A DNA stretch of 64,000 bases. It comes from Rhodovulum sulfidophilum DSM 1374 (lineage in GTDB: Bacteria; Pseudomonadota; Alphaproteobacteria; Rhodobacterales; Rhodobacteraceae). Shown one piece after another: positions 7,180 to 20,398 of this stretch. The notes beneath the pieces are model-generated. The model was given only the letters and a program-made list of their open reading frames with translations. It searched no databases and was not told where the DNA came from. Each line of letters starts with the position of its first letter. Position 1 is the first letter of the stretch. The stretch lies in NCBI RefSeq assembly GCF_001633165.1, contig NZ_CP015418.1, positions 620,001 to 684,000 on the forward strand, read 5' to 3'. A program made the translations under genes and the position numbers.

Positions 7180-8082
7180 CTATTCCGCCGCCTCCGGCCG
7201 CGCGAACATGTCGCGCAGATAGTCCTCGAACTCGCCCTTCAGCTCGGGCCGCGCCAGCGCGAAGGACACCGTCGCCTGCAGGAAACCCGCCTTCGAGCCG
7301 CAATCGAAGCGCTGGCCGCCGAAGCGGTAGCCGTAGACCCCCTGGCCGTCGATCTCCTGGGCGATGGCATCGGTCAGCTGCAGCTCGCCCCCGGCTCCGA
7401 ACCGCTCGTGGCGCAGGTTCTGGTCGAGATTGTGCAGCACCTTCGGCGTCAGGATATAGCGCCCGATCACCGCCAGGTTCGAGGGCGCCTCCTCCAGCGC
7501 GGGCTTCTCGACCATCCCCTTCACCAGCACCCGGTCGCCCATGTCCCGGGCGATGTCGAGAATGCCGTAGGCAGAGGCCTTCTCGGGCGGCACTTCCATC
7601 GCCGCGACCATGTTCGCCCCGGTCTCGCGATAGGCCTCGGTCATCTGCTGCAGGCAGGGCGTCTCGGCCGCGATCACGTCATCGGGCAGGATCACCGCGA
7701 AGGGTTCGTTGCCGATCAGCCGCCGCGCGCACCACACCGCATGGCCAAGCCCCATCGCCTTCTTCTGGCGGATATAGGCGATCGCCCCGCTTTCCATGTC
7801 GGTGCTGCGCAGGATCTCCAGCAGGTCGTCCTTGCCCTTCGAGCGCAGCGAATCCTCCAGATGCGGCGCATGGTCGAAATAATCCTCGAGCGCGCTCTTG
7901 CCCCGCGACGTCACGAAGATGAAATCCGTGATGCCGGCCGCGCGCGCCTCGTCGATCGCGTATTGGATCAGCGGGCGGTCGACCAGCGTCATGATCTCCT
8001 TCGGGATCGATTTCGTCGCAGGAAGGAAACGAGTCCCAAGACCCGCTACAGGAAAAATCGCCTTCGTAACTTCCCGGTTCAT
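7180..8082 (-). CDS. galU: UTP-glucose-1-phosphate uridylyltransferase
   Basis: A 300-aa enzyme that makes UDP-glucose from UTP and glucose-1-phosphate. The nucleotidyl-transferase signature is at the N-terminus (FPVAGLGTRFLPATKSIPKE). Other GalU segments are IQYAIDEARAAGI, FAVILPDDVI and MVEKPALEEAPSNLAVIGRY. It is first gene of the galU-galE operon, whose upstream region is strikingly AT-rich. Confidence 0.97.
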   Translation of the reverse strand: MNREVTKAIFPVAGLGTRFLPATKSIPKEIMTLVDRPLIQYAIDEARAAGITDFIFVTSRGKSALEDYFDHAPHLEDSLRSKGKDDLLEILRSTDMESGAIAYIRQKKAMGLGHAVWCARRLIGNEPFAVILPDDVIAAETPCLQQMTEAYRETGANMVAAMEVPPEKASAYGILDIARDMGDRVLVKGMVEKPALEEAPSNLAVIGRYILTPKVLHNLDQNLRHERFGAGGELQLTDAIAQEIDGQGVYGYRFGGQRFDCGSKAGFLQATVSFALARPELKGEFEDYLRDMFARPEAAE

Positions 8083-8318
8083 GATCTCACTCGCTTGTCT
8101 CTTTCATTTCATTCCGGCCCATATTGCCCGGGCCAACTTGTAACTTCGACATAATTTATTAAAAACTCGGGTAATTCGGCGAGTTTATTCCAATCTCCGG
8201 AACAGTTCCATGACGCATGCCGATTTCCACGCCACCCGAAAAAGACAGCATCCCCCAAAGACAGCGGAGAGCCCCGCCGCCCCGGTTGCCTGCAGGAGCC
8301 GGGCAGGCGGGGCGCATG
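8083..8318. promoter_or_regulatory. AT-rich galU upstream region with inverted repeat
   Basis: The 60 nt around 8138-8197 are far richer in A+T than the surroundings. They contain AAACTCG (8163-8169) and its exact reverse complement CGAGTTT (8180-8186), 10 nt apart. The region lies 55-115 nt before the galU start and probably contains the galU-galE promoter and an operator. I could not fix a -35/-10 pair. Confidence 0.5.
8271..8313 (-). terminator. hairpin after kdsB
   Basis: GCCCCGCC (8271-8278) pairs with GGCGGGGC (8306-8313), with an inner CCCGG/CCGGG pair. It begins a few bases beyond the kdsB stop on the minus strand. There is no clear U tract, so termination is plausible but not proven. 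Confidence 0.4.
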
Positions 8319-9119
8319 TCAGGCGAGCCCCATCGCGGCCATCATCGCCTCGATCCGCGGAACGTCCGTGGGGTTGTTCAACTCCCAGAACTGGCGGCCG
8401 CGCGCCTCCACCTCGACGCAGAGCACCGGCCGCCCGTGTTCGAGGAAGCGCAGCTGTTCGAGCCCTTCGAGCCCTTCCAGCGGCCCCGGCGCAAGCCGAA
8501 GATAGGTCTCGAGCGCGGCCGGGCGATAGGCATAGACGCCGACATGGTGAAAGACCGGCGTCGGCGCCCTGTCGGCATAGCTTTGCCCGGTATAGGGAAT
8601 GACCTCTTTCGAGAAATAGAGCGCCCGGTTGCCCGCGCCGAAAACGGCGGTGGTACCGCCCACCCGGCCCGCGCGGCGATCCTCGAGAAGCGCCGTCAGC
8701 GCCTGCCCGTCGCAGCGCAGCACCGGGGTCGCCAGATCGGCGCCGGGATCGGCGCGCAGCCCCGCCACCAGATCCTCGACGAACCAGGCGGGCGTCAGCG
8801 GCGCATCGCCCTGCAGATTGACCGCGATCTCGACCTCGCCGCCCAGCAGGTCGAGCGCCTCGGCAACACGCTCGGTCCCGTTGGCACAGGTTTCGGAGGT
8901 CATGACCACCTCGGCGCCAAAGGCCTCGGCCGCGGCGCGGATACGGTCGTCATCGGTCGCGACGACTACCCGATCGACGCCCGAGACCGCCTGCGCCGCC
9001 TCCCATGACCGCTGGATCAGGCTCTTTTCCTGCCCGGAAGCGCCCTTCAGCAGCGCCAGCGGCTTGCCCGGATAGCGCGACGAAGCGTGGCGCGCGGGAA
9101 TCACGATGACGACGGACAT
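8319..9119 (-). CDS. kdsB: 3-deoxy-manno-octulosonate cytidylyltransferase
   Basis: A 266-aa enzyme that activates Kdo as CMP-Kdo for lipid A-core assembly. It begins MSVVIVIPARHASSRYPGKP, the CMP-sugar synthetase signature, and contains NLQGDAPL and HVGVYAYR segments of KdsB. I chose ATG 9119 because homology begins exactly there; the longer reading frame upstream is the overlapping cysQ region. The ATG shares one base with the cysQ stop, so the two are coupled. Confidence 0.95.
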   Translation of the reverse strand: MSVVIVIPARHASSRYPGKPLALLKGASGQEKSLIQRSWEAAQAVSGVDRVVVATDDDRIRAAAEAFGAEVVMTSETCANGTERVAEALDLLGGEVEIAVNLQGDAPLTPAWFVEDLVAGLRADPGADLATPVLRCDGQALTALLEDRRAGRVGGTTAVFGAGNRALYFSKEVIPYTGQSYADRAPTPVFHHVGVYAYRPAALETYLRLAPGPLEGLEGLEQLRFLEHGRPVLCVEVEARGRQFWELNNPTDVPRIEAMMAAMGLA

Positions 9120-9916
9120 CAGGCGCCTTTCAGGTCGACGCCCGGCGCGAGGGCGATGAAGAACGGGTTCTCGTAGCCCGGCTTGCCATAGCTCAGCGGG
9201 CTGTGATCGTCGAAACGCACGACCGTGCCGCCCGCGCCCGCCAGCACCGCATGCCCGGCCGCGGTATCCCATTCCATGGTGCGTCCGAGCCGCGGGTAAA
9301 GGTCGGCCTCGCCGGTGGCGACGAGGCAGAATTTCAGCGACGACCCGGCCGAGGTCATGTCGCGGACGGCATATTTCGCGATGTAATCATCGGTCGCCTG
9401 ATCGCGATGCGATTTCGAGGCCACGACCATCAGCGCGCCGTTATCGGGGGTCGAGACCGACAGCGGCGTGACCGGCCCGACCGTGTCCAGCGCCAGATCG
9501 CCGGTTTCCTCGACGGTGGAGCCGTCGGCACGGGTATAGAACATCCGTCCGCGCGCCGGAGCGTAGACCACGCCACGCACCGGAACCCCGGCCTCGACCC
9601 AGGCGATGTTGACGGTGAAATCGCCGCGGCGCTTGACGAATTCCTTGGTGCCGTCGAGCGGATCGACGATCAGGAAATCGGCGGCGCGCTCGGCATGGGT
9701 GTCGGCCTGCTCCTCGGTCACGATCAGCAGGTCCGGAAAGGCCTGTTTCAGCTCGGCCGTGATCAGCGCATCGGCGGCCTCGTCGGCCTCGGTGACGGGG
9801 CTGGAATCGGCCTTGGCACGCACCTCGAAATCGGGCGCGCCGTAGATTTCCATGATACGTGCCCCGGCCAGAAGCGCTGTCTTGCGCATCACGGTTTCAA
9901 GCTGAGCGTAATCCAA
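9119..9916 (-). CDS. cysQ: 3'(2'),5'-bisphosphate nucleotidase CysQ
   Basis: A 265-aa lithium-sensitive phosphatase of the inositol monophosphatase family. It hydrolyses 3'-phosphoadenosine-5'-phosphate from sulfate assimilation. Metal-binding motifs are VTEADEAAD, TEEQ, DPLDGTKEF and EWDTAAGHAV. The start is TTG 9916, chosen because a textbook AGGAGGA (9927-9921) sits a few bases upstream and the protein then begins LDYAQLETVMRKTALLAG, at the usual family N-terminus. A frame open further upstream has no homology. It is followed directly by kdsB. Confidence 0.92.
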   Translation of the reverse strand: MDYAQLETVMRKTALLAGARIMEIYGAPDFEVRAKADSSPVTEADEAADALITAELKQAFPDLLIVTEEQADTHAERAADFLIVDPLDGTKEFVKRRGDFTVNIAWVEAGVPVRGVVYAPARGRMFYTRADGSTVEETGDLALDTVGPVTPLSVSTPDNGALMVVASKSHRDQATDDYIAKYAVRDMTSAGSSLKFCLVATGEADLYPRLGRTMEWDTAAGHAVLAGAGGTVVRFDDHSPLSYGKPGYENPFFIALAPGVDLKGA

Positions 9917-10081
9917 ATTTTCCTCCTGACATCGTCTCGCGGGACAAAGCAAATTCGCAGGCTTGTTATGCTCGGCTTGCCACGCGACAGCAAGAACACA
10001 CGGAAAAGGTGATGCTCCAACTGGCGAACAACCGCTCCCTTCCCGGCCGGACGCCGGGCGGGACCGCGGCGCCACCCGCCG

Positions 10082-10714
10082 TCAGTCCACCACCCTGAGC
10101 GTCAGGTTGATCCGGCCGCCGCCCTCGATCAGGGTCGAGCTGCCGCCCCGGACCCGGTCGATGCCGTGATGGATCAGCCGGGCCGCGCCCAGCATCGCCA
10201 GAACGTCGCCGGATTTCAGCCAGAGGCTTTCGGTCGGCCCGCCCCGGGTCACGTCGCCGATCCGGAACCGCGCCTCGTCGCCCAGCGAGACCGAAAGGAT
10301 GGGCCAGGAGAAATCGGCTTCGTCGCGATCCTGATGCAGGCCCATCTTTGCACCGTCGCGGTAAAGGTTGACCAGGCAGCAATCGGGCGCGCGCGCAAGC
10401 CCGGTCACCCGATGCCACAGCGCCAGCACCGGCGCCGGGATCGGCGGCCAGGCCACCCCCGAAGGGTGCCGGGTCTCGTAGCGGTAGCCGCGGCGGTCCG
10501 ACACCCAGCCGTATTTTCCGGCCGAGGTCATCCGAACGCTCATCTTGCGCCCGAACCGGGTTTCGGGCTGTACCGGCGGCGCCGCCGACATCACCGCCTC
10601 GATCTCGGCCATGATCCCGGCCTGGGCCGCGGAATCGAGCAGGCCGGGAAAGATCTCGACCCCCCGCACCACCAGCCCCGGCACCGGCCGGCCCGGTCTT
10701 TCCGTCTCAGACAT
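10082..10714 (-). CDS. alkB: alpha-ketoglutarate-dependent DNA repair dioxygenase AlkB
   Basis: A 210-aa Fe(II)/2-oxoglutarate dioxygenase that removes alkyl groups such as 1-methyladenine and 3-methylcytosine from DNA and RNA. The iron ligands are H127 and D129 (LHQDRDEADF) and H183 (RLIHHGIDRV). The 2-oxoglutarate arginines are R201 and R207 (GGRINLTLRVVD). NLYRDGAKMGLHQD is the family hallmark. It is divergent from dnaK and about 165 nt upstream of cysQ on the same strand. Confidence 0.95.
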   Translation of the reverse strand: MSETERPGRPVPGLVVRGVEIFPGLLDSAAQAGIMAEIEAVMSAAPPVQPETRFGRKMSVRMTSAGKYGWVSDRRGYRYETRHPSGVAWPPIPAPVLALWHRVTGLARAPDCCLVNLYRDGAKMGLHQDRDEADFSWPILSVSLGDEARFRIGDVTRGGPTESLWLKSGDVLAMLGAARLIHHGIDRVRGGSSTLIEGGGRINLTLRVVD

Positions 10715-10749
10715 CGTTCACCACACTCACATTTCTGCAATAGGCTGCG

Positions 10750-10778
10750 CTTGCAGGGTCCCACACCCCTCCTTATAT
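10750..10778 (+). promoter_or_regulatory. RpoH-type heat-shock promoter of dnaK
   Basis: CTTGC (10750-10754), a 17-bp spacer and CTTATAT (10772-10778) match the alphaproteobacterial sigma-32 pattern (CTTG in the -35, CYTATNT in the -10). Transcription would start near 10785, leaving a leader of about 100 nt before the dnaK ATG. Confidence 0.65.
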
Positions 10779-10884
10779 ACGCCCGAGAAACGGGCCCGGG
10801 CTACCGTGGCCCCTGGGATCGGGGCGCAGAGGCCTCCTGAGGGTCTGCTCCCCACAACATCGCCGAATGAAGAGGTAAGATATC

Positions 10885-12813
<1,929 letters not shown>

Positions 12814-12833
12814 CGCGCGACCAGACCCAAGGC

Positions 12834-12859
12834 GGCCGGTCCGGGAAACCGGGCCGGCC
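12834..12859 (+). repeat. dnaK-dnaJ intercistronic hairpin with GAAA loop
   Basis: GGCCGGTCCGG (12834-12844) pairs with CCGGGCCGGCC (12849-12859): 11 bp with one G:U, closed by a GAAA (GNRA) tetraloop. No U tract follows, so a processing or stability element that sets the DnaK:DnaJ ratio is more likely than a terminator. Confidence 0.65.
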
Positions 12860-12886
12860 AGCGTGTTTCGGGAAGAGGGTTAGCTG

Positions 12887-14050
12887 ATGGCAAAGCGCGA
12901 TTTCTACGAGGTTCTCGGGATAGCCCGCGGCGCCTCGGCCGAAGAGATCAAGAAGGCCTATCGCAAGAAGGCCAAGGAACTGCATCCCGACCGCAATGCG
13001 GACAATCCCAAGGCGGAAGGGCAGTTCAAGGAAGTCAACGAGGCCTACGAGACGCTGAAGGACCCCGACAAGAAGGCCGCCTATGACCGCTTCGGCCATG
13101 CCGCCTTCGAACAGGGCGGCGGTCGCGGCCCGGGCGGCATGGGCGGCATGGGCGGTGGCTTCGGCGGTCAGGGCGATTTCGCCTCGGCCTTCTCCAACGT
13201 CTTCGACGACCTTTTCGGCGACTTCATGGGCGGGGCGGGTCCCGGCGGCGGGCGCCAGCGCGCCACGCGCGGCTCGGATCTGCGCTACAATCTGCGCATA
13301 ACGCTCGAGGAAGCCTATTCGGGCCTGCAGAAGACGATCAAGGTGCCAAGCTCGGTGGCCTGCGATGTCTGCAACGGCACCGGGGCTGCGGGCGGCGCCG
13401 AACCGGCCACCTGCCCGACCTGTTCGGGCATGGGCAAGGTCCGGGCGCAGCAGGGCTTTTTCACCGTGGAACGGACCTGTCCGACCTGCGGCGGCATGGG
13501 CCAGATCGTCAAGAACCCGTGCAAGTCCTGTGGCGGCGCGGGCCGGGTCGAGCGCGAGCGCTCGCTGTCGGTCAACATCCCCGCGGGTGTCGAGACCGGC
13601 ACCCGGATCCGGCTTGCGGGCGAGGGCGAGGCAGGGCTCAGGGGCGGGCCTGCGGGCGATCTCTATATCTTCATCGAGGTGGGTGGTCATCCGCTATTCG
13701 AGCGTGACGGGCTGAACCTGTTCTGCCGGGTGCCGGTTTCGATGACCGCCGCGGCGCTTGGCGGCGAGATCGAGGTCCCGACCATCGATGGCGGCCGGTC
13801 GCGGGTGAAGGTGCCCGGCGGCAGCCAGTCCGGCAAGCAGATGCGGCTGCGCAGCAAGGGGATGCCCGCGCTTCGCGGCAATGCCCAGGGCGACATGTTC
13901 ATCGAACTCGCGGTCGAGACGCCGGTCAACCTCACCACCCGCCAGAAGGAACTTCTGCGCGAATTCGAGGAACTGAGCGAAGAGAACAATCCGGAAGGAT
14001 CGTCCTTCTTCACGAAGGTGAAAAGCTTCTGGGACGGGATGAAGAGCTGA
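12887..14050 (+). CDS. dnaJ: co-chaperone DnaJ (Hsp40)
   Basis: A 387-aa type I J-protein. The J domain (1-70) has the HPD motif in LHPDRN. A Gly/Phe-rich linker follows (about 75-125; [18 protein letters not shown]). The zinc domain has four CxxCxG repeats ([32 protein letters not shown]), then the C-terminal client-binding domains. It stimulates DnaK ATPase and delivers clients. An AAGAGGG ribosome binding site precedes the ATG. Confidence 0.98.
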   Translation: MAKRDFYEVLGIARGASAEEIKKAYRKKAKELHPDRNADNPKAEGQFKEVNEAYETLKDPDKKAAYDRFGHAAFEQGGGRGPGGMGGMGGGFGGQGDFASAFSNVFDDLFGDFMGGAGPGGGRQRATRGSDLRYNLRITLEEAYSGLQKTIKVPSSVACDVCNGTGAAGGAEPATCPTCSGMGKVRAQQGFFTVERTCPTCGGMGQIVKNPCKSCGGAGRVERERSLSVNIPAGVETGTRIRLAGEGEAGLRGGPAGDLYIFIEVGGHPLFERDGLNLFCRVPVSMTAAALGGEIEVPTIDGGRSRVKVPGGSQSGKQMRLRSKGMPALRGNAQGDMFIELAVETPVNLTTRQKELLREFEELSEENNPEGSSFFTKVKSFWDGMKS

Positions 14051-14073
14051 CGCGGGCCCCCCGGCCCGCGTTT
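14051..14073 (+). terminator. intrinsic terminator of dnaKJ
   Basis: CGCGGGCC (14051-14058) and GGCCCGCG (14063-14070) form an 8-bp GC-only stem with a CCCC loop, followed by TTT. It begins immediately after the dnaJ stop codon. Confidence 0.7.
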
Positions 14074-14135
14074 CCCCTTCAGGCTCGACTGTCGCCTTAA
14101 CCTTTCATTCACCTTGGCCCCGTTACCCTGGGGCC

Positions 14136-14903
14136 ATGCCGCGCCCGACGCCTCCGCCCTCCCCCGAAGAACCGGCCCTGCCGCTGTTCGCCGAGGCGCC
14201 GGTTCGCGCCCTCGCCCCGGGCGAGCGGCTGCCCTCCTATCTGCGCGACCACCGCCGGCGGCTTCGCGACCGCTTCATGGCGGGCGGCGCGGCGGCGATG
14301 CCCGATTACGAGTTGCTTGAAATGGTGCTGTTCCGCGCCCTGCCGCGGCAGGATGTCAAGCCGCTGGCCCGGCTGCTGCTTGATCGCTTCCGCGACTTCA
14401 ACGGCGTGCTTTCGGCCCCGGTCGCGCGGTTGCAGGAGGTACGCGGCGTGGGCCCCTCGGTCATCGTCGAGCTGAAGCTGGTCGAGGCGGCGGCGCAGCG
14501 GCTGGCCCGGACCCGGGTCATGCACCGGCCCGTGCTGTCAAGCTGGGACGCGCTTCTGGACTATTGCCGCACCGCCATGGCCCATCGCGAGACCGAACAG
14601 TTCCGGGTGCTATTTCTCGACCGCAAGAACGTGCTGATCGCCGATGAGGAACAGGCAAGCGGCACCGTCGATCATGTGCCGGTCTATCCGCGCGAGGTGG
14701 TCAAGCGCGCGCTGGAACTGAACGCCTCGGCCCTGATCCTGGTCCACAATCACCCCTCCGGCGATCCGACACCCTCGCAATCCGACATCGTCATGACGAC
14801 CCAGATCGAGGCCGCCTGCGCCGCGCTGGGGCTGGTGCTGCACGACCACCTGATCGTCGGCAAGGCGCGCGATCTCAGCTTCCGGTCCGAAGGCTATCTT
14901 TAG
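14136..14903 (+). CDS. radC: RadC/JAB-domain protein
   Basis: A 255-aa RadC (UPF0758) protein. A helix-hairpin-helix region (residues about 85-115; VRGVGPSVIVELKLVE) precedes the JAB metalloprotease-like domain, whose metal motif is HNHPSGDPTPSQSD. Although named for DNA repair, the molecular activity of RadC is not settled. It is convergent with the gene at 14917, 13 nt away. Confidence 0.93.
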   Translation: MPRPTPPPSPEEPALPLFAEAPVRALAPGERLPSYLRDHRRRLRDRFMAGGAAAMPDYELLEMVLFRALPRQDVKPLARLLLDRFRDFNGVLSAPVARLQEVRGVGPSVIVELKLVEAAAQRLARTRVMHRPVLSSWDALLDYCRTAMAHRETEQFRVLFLDRKNVLIADEEQASGTVDHVPVYPREVVKRALELNASALILVHNHPSGDPTPSQSDIVMTTQIEAACAALGLVLHDHLIVGKARDLSFRSEGYL

Positions 14904-14916
14904 ACGCTGCTGCGGC

Positions 14917-16521
14917 TCAGCGCAGCCAGACCTCGACCCGGCTGTTGAGCCGCCGCGCCCAGTCGCCCGACAGCCGGTCGCGGCTCTGCTCGGGCCCGGC
15001 TTTGCCGCTGCCGCCGTCGCACATCACCGGCAGCAGATCGCCGAACCCGGCGACCTCGAGGCGGACCCGGTCGTAATCGGCGGCGGTCGCGGCGGTGCGG
15101 ATCGCATCGCGCACCGCCTCGGCCTCGCGCCGGGCCCGCGCCGCACTGGCCTCCGAACCGCCCGATCCCTCGGCAAATCCGGCCAGGATCAGCCTGCGGC
15201 CGTCGAAATGGCCCGCCTCCAGCGCCTCGGCCAGCGCCGCGACATTGGCCCGCCAGCGCGCATCAGGCCCGCGGGGACCGCTGCGAAAGGTCTCGGACAG
15301 GCGGACCGCCCCGCCCAGCGTCGCAACCAGCCGTTTCAATTCCCGCAGACCGTTCCCGGGCCGGGCCTCGGCGACGGCCAGAGCCAGCCGGTCGCCCTGC
15401 CGGCCAAGCGGGATCTCGTCGCGCAAGAGATCGACGAACCCTGCCCGGCGGATCGCGATCTGGGCGGCGGGCGTCGCGAGATAGTCGAGAAAATCCCGCG
15501 AGAGCCGGGGCAGCCGGGGCCTGCCGAGATACAGCGAAAGCGGCGCCACATACGGGTAGTCGCCGGTCTTCACGCTTTGGTGCGACGCCAGCAGCCGCGT
15601 GCCGCAGCCATCCGCCAGCGGCACCTGCACCGCGTCCCCCAGCGCCGAGACCCGCGCCAGGCCAAGACCCGCAGGGTCGGCGGCCACCGCCGTCGCGACA
15701 GCCGCAGCGCGGCCATGGCGCCGCGCGGACGCCACCGGCCTCCGCCCACCCAGGACCCGCGCCTCGGGCAGCTGGCGCAGCCCCTGACCGGCCTGCTCCG
15801 GCAGATGGACGGTGACCGGTGCCTCAGGCCCGCCAGGCACGGACCGGTCGGCGATCTCGCCGGTCAGAAGCCCCAGCAGCGCCGCCTGCGAAAGCCCGTC
15901 CGCCGGGTCGCCCAGCCGGGTATCGGGGGCCACCACCGGCACGATGGCGTCAAGCGCGACGATCCGGCGCCGAAACGGCGCTGACAGGTCGCCGAGACCC
16001 GCCTCGCGGGCGCGGTCGATCTCTTCGGGCAGGATCTCGCGGTCGGCCACCACGATCTGGGCCGCGCCGGTCAGCAGGTCGGCAAAGCCCTCGCCGGTGC
16101 TGCCCGAGGCCAGCGCGATCTCGGCGCGCAGCGGGCCGCCATCCGGCAGGCGCAGGCGGAACAGCCGGTCCCGGCCCTCGGCCCCGCGCTCGACGACCAG
16201 CCCGCGCGCGGCGGCGAAGCCCTCGATCAGCGCCGGTATCAGCATGTCGCCCAGCGCCGGGCTGCCCGACAGCGCGATCCGCGTGACCTGCTCTCCCGGA
16301 CAGGCCGCGCCCGCGCAGGTCACACCGGCCGCGTTGACCGCCAGCGGGCCGTAGATGGTGTCGAGCCGGTAGACCTCGCCGTCGAAGCCGAGCAGGCGAC
16401 CGCCGATCTCGACCGCGCCATCCTCGCGCGGCACCAGCGTCACCTCTCCGGCCGAAGCGGGCCGGGCGGCGGAAAGGAAGAGCGCCGCGCAGAAGAGCAC
16501 GGCGCCGGTGAGAAAGCGCAT
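14917..16521 (-). CDS. substrate-binding/OmpA-domain fusion protein
   Basis: A 534-aa exported protein beginning MRFLTGAVLFCAALFLSAAR, a signal peptide ending near PASA. The middle (about 120-400) resembles a periplasmic phosphate-type substrate-binding fold (PALGDMLIPALIEGFAAARG, AAQIVVADREILPEE). The C-terminal ~120 residues resemble an OmpA/MotB peptidoglycan-binding domain (LILAGFAEGSGGSE, ending NSRVEVWLR). A role sensing or holding a ligand at the cell wall is an inference. The start follows from the signal peptide; the longer upstream frame is not coding. Confidence 0.75.
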   Translation of the reverse strand: MRFLTGAVLFCAALFLSAARPASAGEVTLVPREDGAVEIGGRLLGFDGEVYRLDTIYGPLAVNAAGVTCAGAACPGEQVTRIALSGSPALGDMLIPALIEGFAAARGLVVERGAEGRDRLFRLRLPDGGPLRAEIALASGSTGEGFADLLTGAAQIVVADREILPEEIDRAREAGLGDLSAPFRRRIVALDAIVPVVAPDTRLGDPADGLSQAALLGLLTGEIADRSVPGGPEAPVTVHLPEQAGQGLRQLPEARVLGGRRPVASARRHGRAAAVATAVAADPAGLGLARVSALGDAVQVPLADGCGTRLLASHQSVKTGDYPYVAPLSLYLGRPRLPRLSRDFLDYLATPAAQIAIRRAGFVDLLRDEIPLGRQGDRLALAVAEARPGNGLRELKRLVATLGGAVRLSETFRSGPRGPDARWRANVAALAEALEAGHFDGRRLILAGFAEGSGGSEASAARARREAEAVRDAIRTAATAADYDRVRLEVAGFGDLLPVMCDGGSGKAGPEQSRDRLSGDWARRLNSRVEVWLR

Positions 16522-16612
16522 CGCGACCGGACCGGAGTGATTGCCTCTGTTCGAAGCAAGTGTCCGACCTGGCCGCGCCGATTTCAACCGTCCGGGCGAA
16601 CGGCCGCCCGGC

Positions 16613-19354
<2,742 letters not shown>

Positions 19355-19404
19355 GTTCTCTCCGCGCGGATGCGTATCTGACAGGATGTTGTACGACGGA
19401 CCGC

Positions 19405-19433
19405 TTGCCCGCCTGAGAATGCGGCAATAGAAG
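19405..19433 (+). promoter_or_regulatory. candidate promoter of the parvulin gene
   Basis: TTGCCC (19405-19410), a 17-bp spacer and TAGAAG (19428-19433) each match the consensus at 4/6, about 100 nt before the ATG at 19532. Confidence 0.35.
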
Positions 19434-19531
19434 TGGCCAAGGAAATAAGGCCGACCCCGAGAACCAGTTGCGATGTAAGGGGAGGCCGGAATGGTGTCAA
19501 CGCCGCCGAGCGCCCGCCGAAAGGAGTGCCC

Positions 19532-20377
19532 ATGTCATTTGCCCTCAGACCGCTTGCCGTTCTTGCCCTCGGGGCGACGCTCGCGCTGCCCGCGCTGGCC
19601 GACGAGATCGGACCCGACACGGTCGTCGCGCGGGTGGGAGACCAGGAGATCACGATCGGTCACATGATCGTCCTGCGCGCCCAGCTGCCGGCCGAATACC
19701 AGCAGCTTCCCGATGACGTGCTGTATCAGGCCGTGCTCGACCAGCTGATCCGCCAGACCGCCGTCGGCGAGGCCATCGGCAAGGAGCTTTCGACCGGCGC
19801 CCGGCTGGCGCTGGAGAACGAGCGCCGCTCCTTCGTGGCGGGCGAGGCGCTGTCGCGGCTGGCCGAGGCCGCGGTGACCGACGAGGCGGTCGAGGCCGCC
19901 TATAACGCCACCTATGGCGAAGCCGATCCGACAAACGAATATCACGCCGCCCATATCCTCGTCGAAACCGAGGACGAGGCCCAGGCGATCGAGGCCCAGC
20001 TCAGGGACGGCGCCGATTTCGCCCAGCTCGCGAAGGAGAAATCCACCGGCCCCTCCGGCCCCAATGGCGGCGATCTGGGCTGGTTCTCGGAAGGCATGAT
20101 GGTCAAGCCCTTCGAGGAGGCCGTGACCGTGCTTGAACCCGGCGAGGTCTCGGCCCCGGTCCAGACCCAGTTCGGCTGGCATGTGATCAAGCTTTACGAG
20201 ACCCGGCTGAAGGATGCACCGCGGCTTGCGGATGTGCGCGGCGAACTGGTGCAGCAGATCCAGCGCGACGCGATGGAAGAGGCGCTCGAGAAATATACCG
20301 AGGAGGCCGATGTCTCCCGCCCCGAGATCGAGGTCGACCCCGCGATCCTGAAGGACCAGTCGGTGCTCGACCGGTAA
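19532..20377 (+). CDS. periplasmic parvulin-type peptidylprolyl isomerase
   Basis: A 281-aa exported foldase. The signal peptide ([20 protein letters not shown], cut near ALA-DE) leads into a SurA-like N-terminal helical region and a parvulin/rotamase domain (about 135-230). That domain has the hallmark segments [39 protein letters not shown] and [12 protein letters not shown]. It probably helps fold outer-membrane or secreted proteins. The start is set by AAGGAG 6 nt upstream and by the signal peptide. argJ follows after 21 nt. Confidence 0.9.
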   Translation: MSFALRPLAVLALGATLALPALADEIGPDTVVARVGDQEITIGHMIVLRAQLPAEYQQLPDDVLYQAVLDQLIRQTAVGEAIGKELSTGARLALENERRSFVAGEALSRLAEAAVTDEAVEAAYNATYGEADPTNEYHAAHILVETEDEAQAIEAQLRDGADFAQLAKEKSTGPSGPNGGDLGWFSEGMMVKPFEEAVTVLEPGEVSAPVQTQFGWHVIKLYETRLKDAPRLADVRGELVQQIQRDAMEEALEKYTEEADVSRPEIEVDPAILKDQSVLDR

Positions 20378-20398
20378 GAGCCAAGCGAAGAGGGACAG

